From Kappaphycus alvarezii (taxonomy: Eukaryota > Rhodophyta > Florideophyceae > Gigartinales > Solieriaceae), in the NCBI GenBank assembly GCA_002205965.3, contig NADL03000516.1, positions 1 through 64,000 of the forward strand: a stretch of 64,000 bases of DNA, in the 5' to 3' direction. This document shows, piece by piece, positions 43,701-55,174 of this stretch. The notes beneath the pieces are model-generated. The model saw only the letters and a list, made by a program, of their open reading frames with translations. It searched no databases and was not told the DNA's origin. The translations under genes were made by a program, and so were the position numbers. The first letter of the stretch is position 1. Each line of letters opens with the position of its first letter.

Positions 43701-45249
43701 GATAATTATACAAAAATAGTTGGGTGACCTCGGAGACAATGCAAAAAAGTTGTATAAACAAAGCGAGATTAATATTATTTGATGTATTTTATGGAACATA
43801 GACGCTCATAATTGTGCTTGACCAAAAGCAATACTCCGGTAATTTGAGAGGCTTATGAAGAAATGCATTTATGTCCATATACCTTGCTATAACCATACAA
43901 GAAGTTTTTATATTATAAAACAAAGGATTAGCACGGGAACAATAATCTCAAAATGCATATTGTGGTACATCAGGACTCATTATAGAGCCCCTTTTTGAGT
44001 AGTAGTGAGCACCAGTTTGATTGGAACGCCGTGAAAGAGTTTCAAAGGCTTTAAAAATACACGTCAGAATCCACATCAGATGAAATGGAATGCGTTTTGA
44101 AGTATGTAAACGTCGGAAATATCGAGAAATGCCAACTACGCTATCGAGAATAAATTTTATTGGTAGTAAAGATGTGCTTATGAAAATGCCTGGTTATATT
44201 AAATCAATATCCATCTTAGATTTCTTCATTTCAAATCAGTCTTCCAGTACTTTCTTTCAAAAAATTCTTGAAATCCTCTTTTTCTTTATTAATTCAAATT
44301 CAGTTTCCAGTTAAGTTTTCTGTTTTACAATTGAGTATTCAGTCCCCCTATTTCGAAGGGAAACCTTTTGAAAAGGATAGTGCCTGTCTTCCAAATTTGG
44401 AAGTTATATTTTAACGAACATATTTTATACTTCGTCCCATGAAAATTCAAAGCCTTAGCATCGTCTCACATTTCTAAAACGACCATGGCAGTGAAAATTA
44501 TCGAATAAATACCCCTACTGAGAGCAATATATCAACATCTTTGATTAATCGCAGCTTCCCTCAACCACTCCATCAACTCAATCATACACTCCCTTAGTTT
44601 CCCCACAATATGACCTACTACTGCCTATGCCTCTCTAAAGGGAAACAAACAGAGACCTATACTTCATCGAAGATCTAATTTGTATGACTGTTGGGCCCAC
44701 AAGCTACAATGAATACCCCAGGAGAATGAAACGGGAACGCATTTAGGAGTGAGCTCGCCATAAATTTGTCGTTTAGGACGGGTAAGCTGACGTGGGTTCA
44801 AGGTATCTGAGAATGACGAGCTTTTAGAGGACAGGTGGGAGCAATTCGTGTATAACAGCAAGGGAGTTGATACTGAAGATGGAGTGTAGATTGAGATTTT
44901 GATCGTAATCTCGAACTCTTCGGTTGAGGATGAAAATTATTTTCAGACTCAGGAGGGAGGATAAGAAAATAGAGACAATTCTGAGGAGGCCATCTACGAT
45001 CGTGAGCCGTTCAAAGGAATTTGTGCGGATTGTTTTGAAAGAACACGAGTTTTACAGGACGTTTCTGGTTCCGACCTCGAAAGTGGAAATTTTGAGGAGT
45101 AAATATGGATATTTATCTTAAGAGTATGTACAGTTTGCCTTTTTCGTACACAAGGTTCCCTGAATGCTTTTATGGTATTTAGTTAGTATGTTTGATCGTA
45201 AGTATAGCCGAAAATCCCACATACATTGAGTAATATACACTCTCTTGGA

Positions 45250-45510
45250 TCAGCGGGGCAATTTGACCGACAACTTCATGCGCAGTCACAAATAGTTGCG
45301 AAGTTAAAGTCCAACTTCTGCCCTAAGAATCATTTCGTTTACGATCTTCACTGAGAGTAGGTAGCCAAACTGCTCTTGCCAGACTTACTTGTTGCTCCTT
45401 GACTCCTCATCATTATTATTCTCCTATTTTTCAGACATCCATACCACAGTAGCACTTTTTTTCGTTGCAGCAAATCAATCGCGGATAATTTGTTATTCTA
45501 ATCCCATCAT
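45250..45510 (+). repeat. Very diverged Ty3-type LTR piece
   Basis: The order of pieces follows the LTR ending at 27,573: gaccgacaacttca, agttaaagtccaacttctg, ccataccacagtagcacttt and cgttgcagcaaat against gcagacaacttcaag, gagagtcaacttcag, ataccacggcagcacttttg and cgctcgcaacac. Similarity is weak but in register over about 250 bp. The end is unclear. Confidence 0.4.
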
Positions 45511-46129
45511 CTCCTATTTATTCATATCCCAATGCATTTGATATATGTTCATCACCCAGAAGGCCAGCAAACTGGAAAAAGATATCCGTTAGCGACATTT
45601 CGGAAGCATTCAATCAATCGATAAGGCCTACTTATTCATTACATAACTCATGGAGGCGACAATAAGTTGTAAGCATAATTGAGGGCTGAAAGAGCTACGG
45701 TGAAGGTGCAACACTTACCAATCGTGATGTGGACGGGATAAAGATCAGAATTAAGGGGGAGTTGAACTGACTATAGTGGCGCTCGGAGGGCTATCAGCGG
45801 GGATTCGGAGTTTTGTCTTTCCAGTATGGATAGGTTTCTTGTATCGCACTAACTCAAGGTGCATCCATGAATACCCAGGTTCTTCCCGAAGAATAGGAAA
45901 GTAGAGAAAAGTAATAGCCTCTCTACAGAAAGGTTGAAAATAATATCTATAGAGAAAACAAGAGAACCACCAAGATCTGCTAGTGCTAGAACATCTTTAT
46001 TTACGATACCTTTTCATGGATACTCAGTGTTGGGTAATTTTAAATAGACAGGGATACTCTCTCCCTTTCATAGGTATAAAATACACTCTTGTTCCGGCAG
46101 ATGTGATAGATGCGCAAAAAAAACTATCC

Positions 46130-46275
46130 GTCACAAGGGAAAATGATTCGGTTCTTTAATTTTTGAAAAGTGCGGTTCGGCTATCCCCCGGTGTATGTTA
46201 GACATGCTCAGGATAATGGGTACTGTGACTCATGTGCCTAAATGGCTGGCTCGAAGCCTGCCAGCAGGCATGACG
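46130..46275 (-). repeat. Inverted repeat arm 1
   Basis: Matches 50,072-50,220 in reverse complement: gattcggttctttaattttt, gaaaagtgcggttcggcta, tcccccggtgtatg, gctcaggataatgggta and ggctggctcgaagcctgcc. The arms lie about 4 kb apart, as terminal inverted repeats would, but no transposase was recognised between them. Confidence 0.65.
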
Positions 46276-48559
46276 AATTAGACATCACTGCTCCGTCACA
46301 AACGCACTGCAAATTGAGTTCCGGAATCACATGATAGCAATCTAGTAATACCATCAGCATAACATAACCCTGTAATTATATTGATGTATTTCAACTTTTC
46401 CAGCAAAAAAGTTAAGCTTTGAGGCAGTTGTCTGGAAAAGCATAGGATAGATCGGATATATCTTCCAAGAATAAAACTCCCAAACCTTTCCCCTCAGGTG
46501 GGTAAAGGACAAGGTAGAAAAGGCTGAGCCTCAAGAAATAATTGGCGGTCTGTCGTCAACGGGATTGCCTGTGCTCTTTGCAAACGAACATCTGAGCTTA
46601 GCTTTGCGTGGAAAGCTTGAAAAAGAATAAGAAAAGGCTACACTGGAGGATCTACTGGGGAAAACGTTGGGTGTTTTAATGATTGAAAAATAAGGTCGAC
46701 TGTAATCCCTGATAAAATTGGTATGTGAAAGTACGGTCTTGCAATGTCACAACCTGCGCGTAAGTCCAACACTTACTGATCCTCGTTCTCAATCGAATCT
46801 GGCTCTAATGGGTCGGCGACGTCGCTATTAACGTCGCAGCCTTCCACAGAATTAGAATCACCCCAATCCGGGGGTCTACCTGACGTCCAAAATATAGTGG
46901 GTCAAATATTGATTCTAAAAGGAAACGCAGATGCGTTTATCACGGTCAAGAACTCGGACTGAGATCAAAGTTGAGAAAAGAACGCCTGGAGACGTCGAGA
47001 ACGGAAGTGATGCTTCTTCATATTGTCGGGAGGTGTAGGCCCTTTTCAAAAACGCAGAATCTACCAGCTTCGCTTGGGATCCGAAACAACTGGAGTAACT
47101 TCTCTCTTTCCTGGACGATAGGAGCGTTATAACTGCAGAGAAAGACCCGCTAGTGTATGTCATGGGTGTGCGGCTCAGTGCAAGATGACAAGTTACCGCA
47201 GGAGATGACTGGAGCTTGAAAATGAAAGCACTGGTCCACCGCACCCAGGAGCTAGGCCTTAACATCATGACGGGAGCGGTGCGGTTGGATTGTAAAGAGC
47301 AGACTACTGTCGTGGCTCCGCAGTAGTTAAATTCAGCTGGAAACTTGTGAAATGTGGAAGACTCGAAAGCAGCGGAATCGCCGACGCGGCGAATGTTGCG
47401 CCGAACCGTGCGTATCTTCGGTAGACTGAATGCGCCGGCGTGTTGCGCGGATATGAAACTGTGTAAATGAGGGGTTAATTTACTGTGATAGATACGTGGG
47501 TTGGTTGTGAAAATTGACCAAATATTTTAATCGCTATCCCGGTGTCCTACAGTGATGTTGAATTGTGAAGCAATATTTTTATTGAGACCAACAATTTATA
47601 TTTATTGTGAATCATCAAGGAATAATTTTATCTGTTTACACTGGCACTATTTTATGCTGAATTCAGTATGAAATATTTTTTATGTCCTACAGCTGGGTTG
47701 TTATAATATAATGGCTATAATTATTTCATTTATGCTACCAACAAATTATTATGTGGATAATTGCTTACCTGGAAAATACTGCAATAATTATTGCTCAGCC
47801 TGAATCATGTCAATCAAAAATTATTGTAAGGCTCACCTGATTTTTGAAGCTGGTTCACCCTTGTGTAGAGTATAAGTAGTCAAGGTTATTAGAAATATTT
47901 TTTACATCCTTGGGCCATTGAAATATTCCCCTCGAGCACCTATCATTAAATTTGGTTTCTATTCATTATTCATTCTAAGTCCAATTGTGGCATTTATTAA
48001 TTTATTCAAGTTGGAACTATTTATTATTTTTTTGGATCTATCTATCACAATTTTTTTGCATTGGTATCCAGTAAATTTGTACCGGAGCGTAGATATCGTA
48101 TCATTGATATGAAACCGAGGTCTGCTCTTTCCTCACCGGTGAGAAGGTGACTGTTGGCTCTGGACATGGTGAACTTCAAGAATTCAGAGTCTTCTCTGAG
48201 CCGGTTCAAGAAAGAAGCGGACGTGCATACCAACACTCAACGAAGAGGTTGCTGCTGGTGTGTGGAAAGAGGTCTGTGATGGTTTTGCAGTGCAGCGAAA
48301 TAACTCCGTCTCCTTCCTCAGGAAGGGTCTCCTCGTCGGATTCTACTTCCAAATGAGCTGGGGACAAGCCAGAGGCTCTAACGTTCTAGTCGGTTGGAAC
48401 GTTTCAGGTGGGAGACCCTGGAGGTATTTTATCGACACTAACGGCTGAAGATTCATCAACTCCGATTTTAGGAAAGGGCTTTTTCTGTAAATTATCTGGC
48501 GTTTGGCGATTGGGATACCTCCTACTTTTCTGTTGAGAGGCTTTTTTTGTAGATGGGGA
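46276..48559. other. Mostly non-coding stretch with dispersed repeat
   Basis: Contains a dispersed-repeat block at 46,432-46,490 (inverted relative to 49,603-49,668), the AT-rich repeat copy 2, and the 46 bp segment 48,060-48,105 that is nearly identical to 14,381-14,426 reversed. Short frames at 46,915-47,268 and 48,147-48,448 show no known family. Confidence 0.45.
47590..47960. repeat. Diverged AT-rich repeat, copy 2
   Basis: Counterpart of 40,395-40,790 in the same orientation. The two lie about 7.2 kb apart, with no recognised element between them. Confidence 0.55.
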
Positions 48560-48785
48560 AGGGTTTGGGTGTTTTTCTCTTGGAAGATATATCCAATCTA
48601 TGTCATGGTCTTCCAGACAATCACAATCGACTCAAAAAGGGTATACATACACATTAATGGCGAAGGAACTACGCTCCCGAAAATGATACCTTCAGGCCAG
48701 CTATCAAGCAGGCCGCATTGGACATGACTGCTGCTGCAGCGTGCCTTTACATCAAAACCCCCCGAACCTTTCCGTACGTCTCCAG
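48560..48785 (+). repeat. Dispersed repeat, second long copy
   Basis: Inverted match to 7,960-8,200. Starts with the conserved block gggtgtttttctcttggaag and goes on through gcaggccgcattggacatga to ccccccgaacctttccgtac. A second copy of the start block lies at 49,603-49,668 in the same direction, so the reverse-transcriptase tail at 48.8-49.5 kb is flanked by direct repeats. Confidence 0.62.
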
Positions 48786-48790
48786 GGCCC

Positions 48791-49496
48791 TCACGGCCAC
48801 GTTCCTTGCACGCCTTTTAGCACTGCATATGCATCCAGTTTCCATCCTCCAAGAGTGGAGATTGACACAGACACTACCCTACTTCTGGTGGAGGTCGCGA
48901 TAAAGGGTTGATGCGGCGACAAAAAATCGGTTCCTATCAACACGCGCCTAACAGGCTCCATGCAAGTAGTGCATGAGATGATCGCCATGTACATCGAGTG
49001 TGTCCGGGCAATTCCTTCTCGGACATGGCGTGCCAGGGTGAAAAAGTGGGACTTGACAGTAGTATTGAAGCCACACCGAGAATTCTCGAGGGTCAATGCT
49101 TGTCTGTAGTCCGGGGAATGGGGGACAATAAACCCATTCCTTATCTCCCGGGAGGGCCATAGACGCGCGAAACGCCTGCCTCCTCGAATCCCTAAGAGGA
49201 ATTCGTTCTTGCACTGCTTCATGGATTGCCTCCGTGAGCGTCTTTTGCGATGGTGTTTTTTGCGAGCAAATTACACCGAGCGGGATAATCCTAGACGGCA
49301 GGCAAGAGGTCGAACACCTCCGATGGGCGTCTGCAGCTGCTTCGTACGTTCCCAGCTCCTTAATAGGAGTTGGGAGCAATGTCTTGCAAAGCTTACTAGA
49401 TGATGAGCTAGAAGCCAAGAATGCTGCAGCCGCGATGGTCTTCGCGGAGGTGTGTCCGATCCCAAGAGATGGTTTTTTCTTGTCCTTGGGTGTCAC
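48791..49496 (-). pseudogene. YHDDG-family retroelement, C-terminal part
   Basis: The 49,496-48,948 minus frame contains TYEAAADAHRRCSTSCLPSR, RASMALPGDKEWVYCPPFPG, SIDPREFSVWLQYYCQVPLF and CPRRNCPDTLDVHGDHLMHY. The pattern of an ALPG segment, L-D-P-R-E-F, then C-x-x-x-x-C...D-x-x-G-D-H is what follows the reverse transcriptase in this retroelement family and resembles a zinc-binding C-terminus. A further piece, ISTLGGWKLDAYAVLKGVQG (48,860-48,800), lies in another frame. It lies downstream, in the right order and orientation, of the RT at 50,480-51,273, so both may be parts of one element broken by later insertions. Confidence 0.7.
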
Positions 49497-49602
49497 CGGC
49501 AGCTATAGTTCTCTGAATACTTCCGAATCCAGTACTCCCCCTGCCAATTTTCGAACACAGTCCTCCATCATCCTGTCGAACTCTTCTCTGTAGAGGGGGA
49601 AC

Positions 49603-49668
49603 GTTTGGGTGTTTTACTCTTGGAAGGTATATCCGATCTATCCCATGGTTTACCAGACAACCACAATC
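49603..49668 (+). repeat. Dispersed repeat, short copy
   Basis: Reads cgtttgggtgttttactctt, then ggaaggtatatccgatcta, tcccatggtttaccagacaa and ccacaatc. Same block as at 48,565-48,640 (direct) and at 46,432-46,490 and 8,112-8,200 (inverted). Confidence 0.68.
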
Positions 49669-50071
49669 TCTGTAGATGACTGGTCGAAGCCTGCTTCCAG
49701 GCAGCGACGGTCAGGTTCCTCTGAGTGAGATGAAAGAGCCCTTGGAGTTAGAAAAGGGGTTCGGGAAAGAGGGCGAGAGGATAGCGAGGAGAGGGGCCTG
49801 GGGCTATGGGAAGAGTCGGAAGGGGAGAGGGTCCTACAGTCACAACATCGCCTTCATCGTCGAAGGGGGCCAAAAAACAGTCAAATTTCAAATACAATTG
49901 CAAATATGGCTTCCAAATTAATTCAATCGCAATGCGTCACTGTTGCCCTTCGTGCCCTCCCCTCACAAAACAATCGACGTCCTGCTTCATTCCTCTAAGG
50001 TTGATATGAAAATTTGTTTTTCAATAAAAAGAAGGGTTATTTTCCAGTTAACCCTCAGGCTGGCTCGAAGC
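49669..50071. other. Short stretch without recognised gene
   Basis: An 81-codon plus frame (49,676-49,921) shows no known motif. Confidence 0.4.
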
Positions 50072-50220
50072 CTGCCTGCTGACAGGCAGGCTTAGAGCCA
50101 TTTACTGTAGGCTATGACTCACATTACCCATTATCCTGAGCATGTCAAGCATACACCGGGGGATAGCGAGAGCCGGGGGTTAGCCGAACCGCACTTTTCA
50201 AAAATTAAAGAACCGAATCA
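50072..50220 (+). repeat. Inverted repeat arm 2
   Basis: Partner of 46,130-46,275. Has an extra block (gcgagagccgggggttagcc) relative to arm 1. The short palindrome gcctgcctgctgacaggcaggc (50,077-50,098) lies at the inner end. Confidence 0.65.
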
Positions 50221-50479
50221 TTTCGCTTTTCCAGAAAATTCGCCCTTTTGACAACACACGTGTGTCAAAACGGACACAAAGGGCGTTACACATCAAAGGC
50301 TGCCAGGATCTATGCTCCACCACAAATAATAGCAAAATATTTCAATCAAGCAAACCCTCGGCGTTTGCCACATGCCCTGCGCACCAACCAAAACAAACGC
50401 CCGTCGCCCACAATCATTTCTTTTCCTTTCACGAAATGGTATCCATGCCATATTTGAAATATCCCACCCTGTTTTCCAT

Positions 50480-51273
50480 TTTCTTGGCCATCCTATGTAT
50501 AAACCAGCATCGTCCGACCAGGTACTGTACATTCCTCTTTTTCAACCGCTGCTGGTGGCGTCAATGGATCAGAGTATTTCGACCGCGCAGGCGATTTGGT
50601 CGTGGCGCGCGATGATTTACCCATCATCATGGTACCGTAGATAGAGCAGCAAGTTACCCACGGTGTCGTCTTCCTGGTTGCCCGATCGTAGAAGCTCCTG
50701 GATATTGAGTACGACGGGGTGCAGGACAAGTTCAAATGGAAGTCCACCGAGGTTGTCCCCTTGCTGTGTTCCTCTCATGCTGCGAATGATATGGAGGCCG
50801 GACTACAAGTACGCTGGCTCGTTTGCGTAACAGTACGAGACCCATGGTAGCAATTCGGGGAATAGGTGTTTGACGGCGTCCAGAAAATCGGTTCTGCTGC
50901 ATAGGGTTAAAAGCGTTTTGAGGTTTACTGTGACTATAGCGTAATTAGAACTAGTCCCAAACTTGTCGACAATCCTACAGACACTGTGGACGATGGTTTC
51001 CGTGCCGGCCCTTAAGGCGAAGTCCAGTTGCAGTGGTTAAAGATAGTTGGCAGCCTTTATAGTAGCTCGTTTCATCAAGAAGCTGCCGAACAATCTACGA
51101 AGCGTTTCACTAACGGCGATGAGTCGGGGAGTCCCGTGCTTCTTGACCAACGGGGAAAGGGCGCACCAGATATCCAAGAGGAGAGAGCGGCTGGGGCACG
51201 TCCGGAGGCCAGAATGTTAACGACACGCGTGAGCGCTGGTAGGAAACCTGACGAGCGCGATGAAGACGGAGAT
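50480..51273 (-). pseudogene. Non-LTR-type reverse transcriptase, YHDDG family, copy 2
   Basis: Reading the minus strand from 51,270, one frame gives VVNILASGRAPAALSSWISG, GTPRLIAVSETLRRLFGSFL, then (after a stop) RAGTETIVHSVCRIVDKF, DFLDAVKHLFPELLPWVSYC, LHIIRSMRGTQQGDNLGGLP and NLLLYLRYHDDG followed by a stop and IIARHDQIACAVEIL. These are the conserved fingers and palm blocks of the same family as 6,430-7,656, with the catalytic box YHDD. It is cut on its 5' side by the Ty3 LTR at 51,274, and the pattern ends near 50,580. The sequence is open over long stretches, so this copy is better preserved than copy 1. Confidence 0.8.
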
Positions 51274-51996
51274 TGATAGGGGTAAATCGTCGGGAGAAGA
51301 GATACTTAGAACCAACTACCCCAAGAAGGAGGTGTTGCGAGCAACAAAAGTGCTACTGTTGTATAGTTGAACAAATAAAAAGGAGTTTATATGGAAGAGA
51401 GTTGAGAGGGGTACAAGCAAGTATGGAAGGGGCAGAGTCTACTACCCATGCTCAGTGAATAGCGAAAAGTAAATGCTTCTTGGGTCTGAAGTTGACTCTC
51501 AACTTCCTAACTATCTGGGACTGGGCTTGAAGTTGTCTGCCAACTTGCTTGACCTCTCCACGAGGAAGCAGTTTACTCGGCTTATGTGAACTTTTTGGCT
51601 TACACTAAAGTCTCAAAGAAACATGCTAAGAACCATAAACTGCATTCACGGGAATCGTGTGAACCAGAAAGACTATTAGAAGATATTTTCTTAAAGTAAA
51701 TATCTAGGTGCCATACCCATGCCAGCTACCTATCGGCCAGGGGTGGTAATTAATGTGGCCATTATATAGACCTTTGAGAGTCACTCGTAGTATCATCCGT
51801 AACCTGGAACTGTATTGACATCTACTATGACAGCGTGTCCTAAAATAAAAACTCAACCGATGAATTTGACACACTGACCCAAAATAAAAATATCTTACAA
51901 ATTCAAGAACTGTAAAAATATCTTCCCAATTCCGGTACTGTATACAATTATGGTCCTCATCTAGATTTTTTTTCGTGTGCAAATTTGCGAACATCA
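51274..51996 (-). repeat. 3' LTR of Ty3 element 2 (TGAT...ATCA)
   Basis: 723 bp with ends TGATGTTCGC and CCCCTATCA on the minus strand, matching 1,158-1,876 over its full length. Its outer side abuts the YHDDG reverse transcriptase (copy 2), which it interrupts. Confidence 0.85.
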
Positions 51997-52032
51997 CGCC
52001 CTCCCGCTCAAGGCGAACGTCCCGGCTCGTCT

Positions 52033-53127
52033 TCATTGTTCTTCTTCTGTTTCCGTTAGCGTTCGCTGTCTTATTGATAAAATGTAAGGTCTTTCAAACG
52101 GGTGCGGATGCAACTGATTACCAATATGATGCTCCAAAAAGTAAGTTTGTATTACCGGTACCTCACTTTGTAGCATAGCCTCATATATTGGTTTGATGAC
52201 ATCGAGGTGGGGTTGAATACATTCTTCTTCCGTGATTCTTGCGAATCTTCCAAGAGTGAGAAAATATATATGATATGCAAACTCTTCTAGAAGATGCCGG
52301 AGGAATGGATGCTGATAAGAAAAGAAGACACGCATCATCAAGAACGACTCTTCGTAAGATAAGTGCGTTCCATGTAGCGCCCGAAAACATAAACAGATGC
52401 TTATCATGAAATAAGAAATGAACTTCGCATCGTTCGCGTCCTCGGAGATATTGCGCAACCAAAAAGGTAATCTTCTTCTACCAACTGTATGCTGTGCATG
52501 GTTGTGAAGGAGGGCTAGAGATGAAGTTGTGGCCGGCTGTAGCGATTAATGTCCCGACCAGTTCCTGACGTACTGGGACCTGCACGAGGTCCTCTTGGGG
52601 GACGACCAGAACCTCTTCTGGGCGGGTTATTTTCTCCAAAGGTCCTCCTCCGGTCACCATCACTGCTTCGGGAGGATCTTGGCCACCCTCAATGTTCCCA
52701 ATTTGTGGCGGGGAACCATAAAGGTCCCATAAGGAATATGGGACCAGTCGATATTCCATATCAGGGGTTAAGTCGTAACCTCTCAGTCGCACATCTTGTT
52801 TGTTCTTGAGAAATACGTAAATAGACGGACAATGTTCAGATACGTTTGCGACAAGTCTCCGATAGCTACTATTCCATACCTTCCTATAGAGTAATGATAT
52901 GTTACTTCCACAAACTCTGGACCTGCTTCCGTGAAACTTCCGTGTTGGAATGAAAATAGGACTCTTATTAATAGTCGGAAATCTTCTTGAGGTGGCAATG
53001 GTCCGTTCAACTTACGAAAACATAGGCATATATCAATGTAGAAATGGATGATTACGTGGAGTTCGTAGTAGTCCCGCGTACTCGATATGATCCATTCCCA
53101 GGCCCTTTTTCCTCCCATAGGAATCAT
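52033..53127 (-). pseudogene. Extra ORF region of Ty3 element 2 with a tandemly duplicated unknown module
   Basis: Between integrase and the 3' LTR three minus-strand frames follow each other. 53,127-52,783 holds module 1: AWEWIISSTRDYYELHVII, YIDICLCFRKLNGPLPPQED, RVLFSFQHGSF and EFVEVTYHYSIGRYGIVAI. 52,792-52,478 is a Pro/Val/Glu-rich link (GYDLTPDMEYRLVPYSLWDL). 52,458-52,033 holds module 2: FMISICLCFRALHGTHLSYE, RVFFSYQHPFLRHLLEEFAY and LGRFARITEEECIQPHLDVI. Modules 1 and 2 line up over about 85 residues (ICLCFR, RV-FS-QH, EF, GR and I in register). Frame changes at about 52,790 and 52,470 separate the three parts, so the original may have been one protein of about 360 residues. I do not recognise the module; there is no clear signal peptide or membrane segment, so an envelope role is not supported. 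It lies where Ty3 elements may carry an additional gene. Confidence 0.7.
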
Positions 53128-53186
53128 TCTATAGTTAAAGATGAGTATGCCCCGTGCGCGTGCGCAAAACCCTGTGTGAGGAGTAA

Positions 53187-54219
53187 TTATTCAGGCCTCT
53201 GATGGTAAGGGACCAGACGACGTGCATGAATGGCCCTCTTTGATCTCTTCCCTGAGCTTGAACAGAGCTGATAGTGCGGATGTCTTTCCTCCGTGACGAT
53301 GCAAGGGTTCGAGTACTTTGTTTGGAAGGCCGGACACTTCACAGCCCGTTGCATGTACTTTCCGTGTGCTACAAGTACTTTAGAGCCGACTGAAAACATT
53401 TGGACTGGAGGCTCTTCATTTTTATGTCTTGTCTTTGCTAGCGCGCGCTGTGATCTCCAGCCTTCGATGGCCAGTATTTCGACTTCCCTACTCTCTTCAT
53501 CGATATTATTTGTTTCCATGTCTCTCTGTAACATTCTAGGAGCCCTTCCATACATTAGCTCGAACAGTGACCGTGCACTTCTTCCTCTTTTTCGGCGATA
53601 GCCGTATAACACTTTTGGTAAGGCATCTTTTCACTGGATTTCATTCTCCGACATAGTTTTCGATATTGCTCTATTGATGGTTCCAACCACCCTCTCCGCT
53701 TTTTCGTTGGACACAGGAGCGTATGCGAGAACGGTCTTCAGCTGAATCCATTTCTCTTCCAAAAAACGAAGCAGTGAAGCTGCAGTAAAACAAAAGGCGT
53801 TATCCGAGATTATCCTTTTTGGAAGACCAAACGGTTCAATTATTTATTTTTCGATGAATCTCTGTACCACCTCAGCATTTGCCTCCTCAACTGCAACTGC
53901 TATTGGTCATCCGGTAAGATGTTCCACCCCTATAAGGGGATACTTGTTTCCGGAAGAGATTTCCTTGAATGGGCCCGCAAAGTGAATTGAGAAGGTTTCA
54001 AAGAGACCGGAAACTGGAAAACTTAGTTGTCTTATACTTTCGTATTGGAGTGAATTTTTGACAGTTGTCGCCGCTTTTCACGAAATTATAGACGTCCTTA
54101 TGGATACAGGGCCACCAGAATCTCTCAGTTACGAAATTTTTGGTTGTCTCGAGATCCGAATACCCTAACTCATCATGGAAAGTCCTCAAGATCTTCATTC
54201 TTTCTTTCAAAGGGGCCAC
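53187..54219 (-). pseudogene. Ty3 element 2, integrase
   Basis: The start (54,219-53,998) is the zinc region: ILRTFHDELGYSDLETTKNF and ERFWWPCIHKDVYNFVKSGD, then NCQKF. Compared with the usual H-x3-G-H and C-x2-C, the second His is Tyr and the first Cys is Gly. The core follows in one frame with stops: NKYPLIGVEHLTG (family Asp changed to Glu), GLPKRIISDNAFCFTAASLL (second Asp) and PVSNEKAERVVGTINRAISK (Glu). The end (53,612-53,187) reads LYGYRRKRGRSARSLFELMY and GRAPRMLQRD, then a long basic tail with VGSKVLVAHGKYMQRA. Three in-frame stops lie between 53,930 and 53,630. Confidence 0.85.
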
Positions 54220-54399
54220 TAGTCGGGGACCGGGTTTAGTTTGTCGTAAGAGTTTCCCATTCTACAATGTAAAAGCCTTTTGATTCCTGCGTACCCAATT
54301 TCTGTGTTCAAGATCAACCTTTCTCATTTCTAGTCCATCGAGGAATTTGATCAGTCCGTGAATATTAGCTTCGTCCTCGTTATTGTTCGGCACTTGCCC

Positions 54400-55151
54400 C
54401 TCGGCAACTACGACGATATCCTCGGAAGCCTTTTCATTTGGAATCAGTGGATCCCTCAAGCGGGATAGGTAATCGGCAGGCTGATTATTGCGTCCGGGTC
54501 TATGCACAATTTCAAACCGATATTCTGCGAAAATGTCGAGCCATCGGGCCAAGCGGTGATGTACATCTTTCTTTTGGAATGCTTTCTTAAGTGCCTGATG
54601 ATCACTTCTCAAGACAAATTTCTCGAGTGATAAAAGGTATACGCGAAACATTTTCAGCGCGAAGACAACAGCTAGCGCTTATTTTTCGCAGACTGACTAT
54701 CTCCTTTCCGCATCATTCAGAGTGCGACTTGCGAATTGGACAGTGTGTAGTCTTCCGTTTTCATCTTTTGGGACAAAACGGCACCCAAAGACCGTTCTGA
54801 GGCATCTGTCTCAACAACAAATGGTCTCTTGAATTCTGGATACATCAGCACTGGGGGGACATATAGCTTATCTTTAAGCTCCTCAAATGCAGTTTCCATT
54901 TCCTTGTTCCAGTAAAAGTTTCCGTTCTTCGTAGTGCTGTCATGCAACGGTGCTGCAGTCTTGGCGAAAGTTTTGATAACTCTTCTGTAATATGAGGCCA
55001 GTCCTAAGAAGATTCGAACCTCCGTATTTGAGGCAGGTCTTGGTGCGCACTTGATCTTTTTCATTTTCTCAGGATCCACTTTGATTACCTCTTGATCGAC
55101 GATATAACCGAATAATTGGATAGAAGTTTTCGCAAAGAAGCATTTGCTCAA
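54400..55151 (-). pseudogene. Ty3 element 2, RNase H
   Basis: The 55,151-54,717 frame begins with the tether region (SKCFFAKTSIQLFGYIVDQE, GLASYYRRVIKTFAKTAAPL) and the RNase H start RPFVVETDASERSLGAVLSQ (TDAS with the catalytic Asp). After a frame change, the 54,651-54,262 frame supplies LEKFVLRSDHQALKKAFQ, RLARWLDIFAEYRFEIVHRP and NNQPADYLSRL. HRPGxxNxxADxLSR is the standard ending. Together they cover the domain. Confidence 0.88.
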
Positions 55152-55174
55152 CTTAATTTTCAGGCTGTATGCCG

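Larger units (their letters stand above)
40186..46127. other. AT-rich, gene-poor stretch
   Basis: No family was recognised in 6 kb. The longest frame (42,784-43,299, 171 codons, plus, starting MGRKDMLLETNKSHRPSKGN) shows no known motif and its codons are AT-rich like the surroundings. Repeats found here are a CATACACCGGGGGATAG word at 40,264-40,280 (also near 46,187 inverted and at 50,151), a diverged repeat at 40,395-40,790 shared with 47,590-47,960, and a diverged LTR-like piece at 45,250-45,510. Confidence 0.5.

Noticed and set aside
52033-53127. Envelope gene of a retrovirus-like element
   Set aside because: No signal peptide, no transmembrane segment and no furin-like site visible; the duplicated module does not resemble known env.
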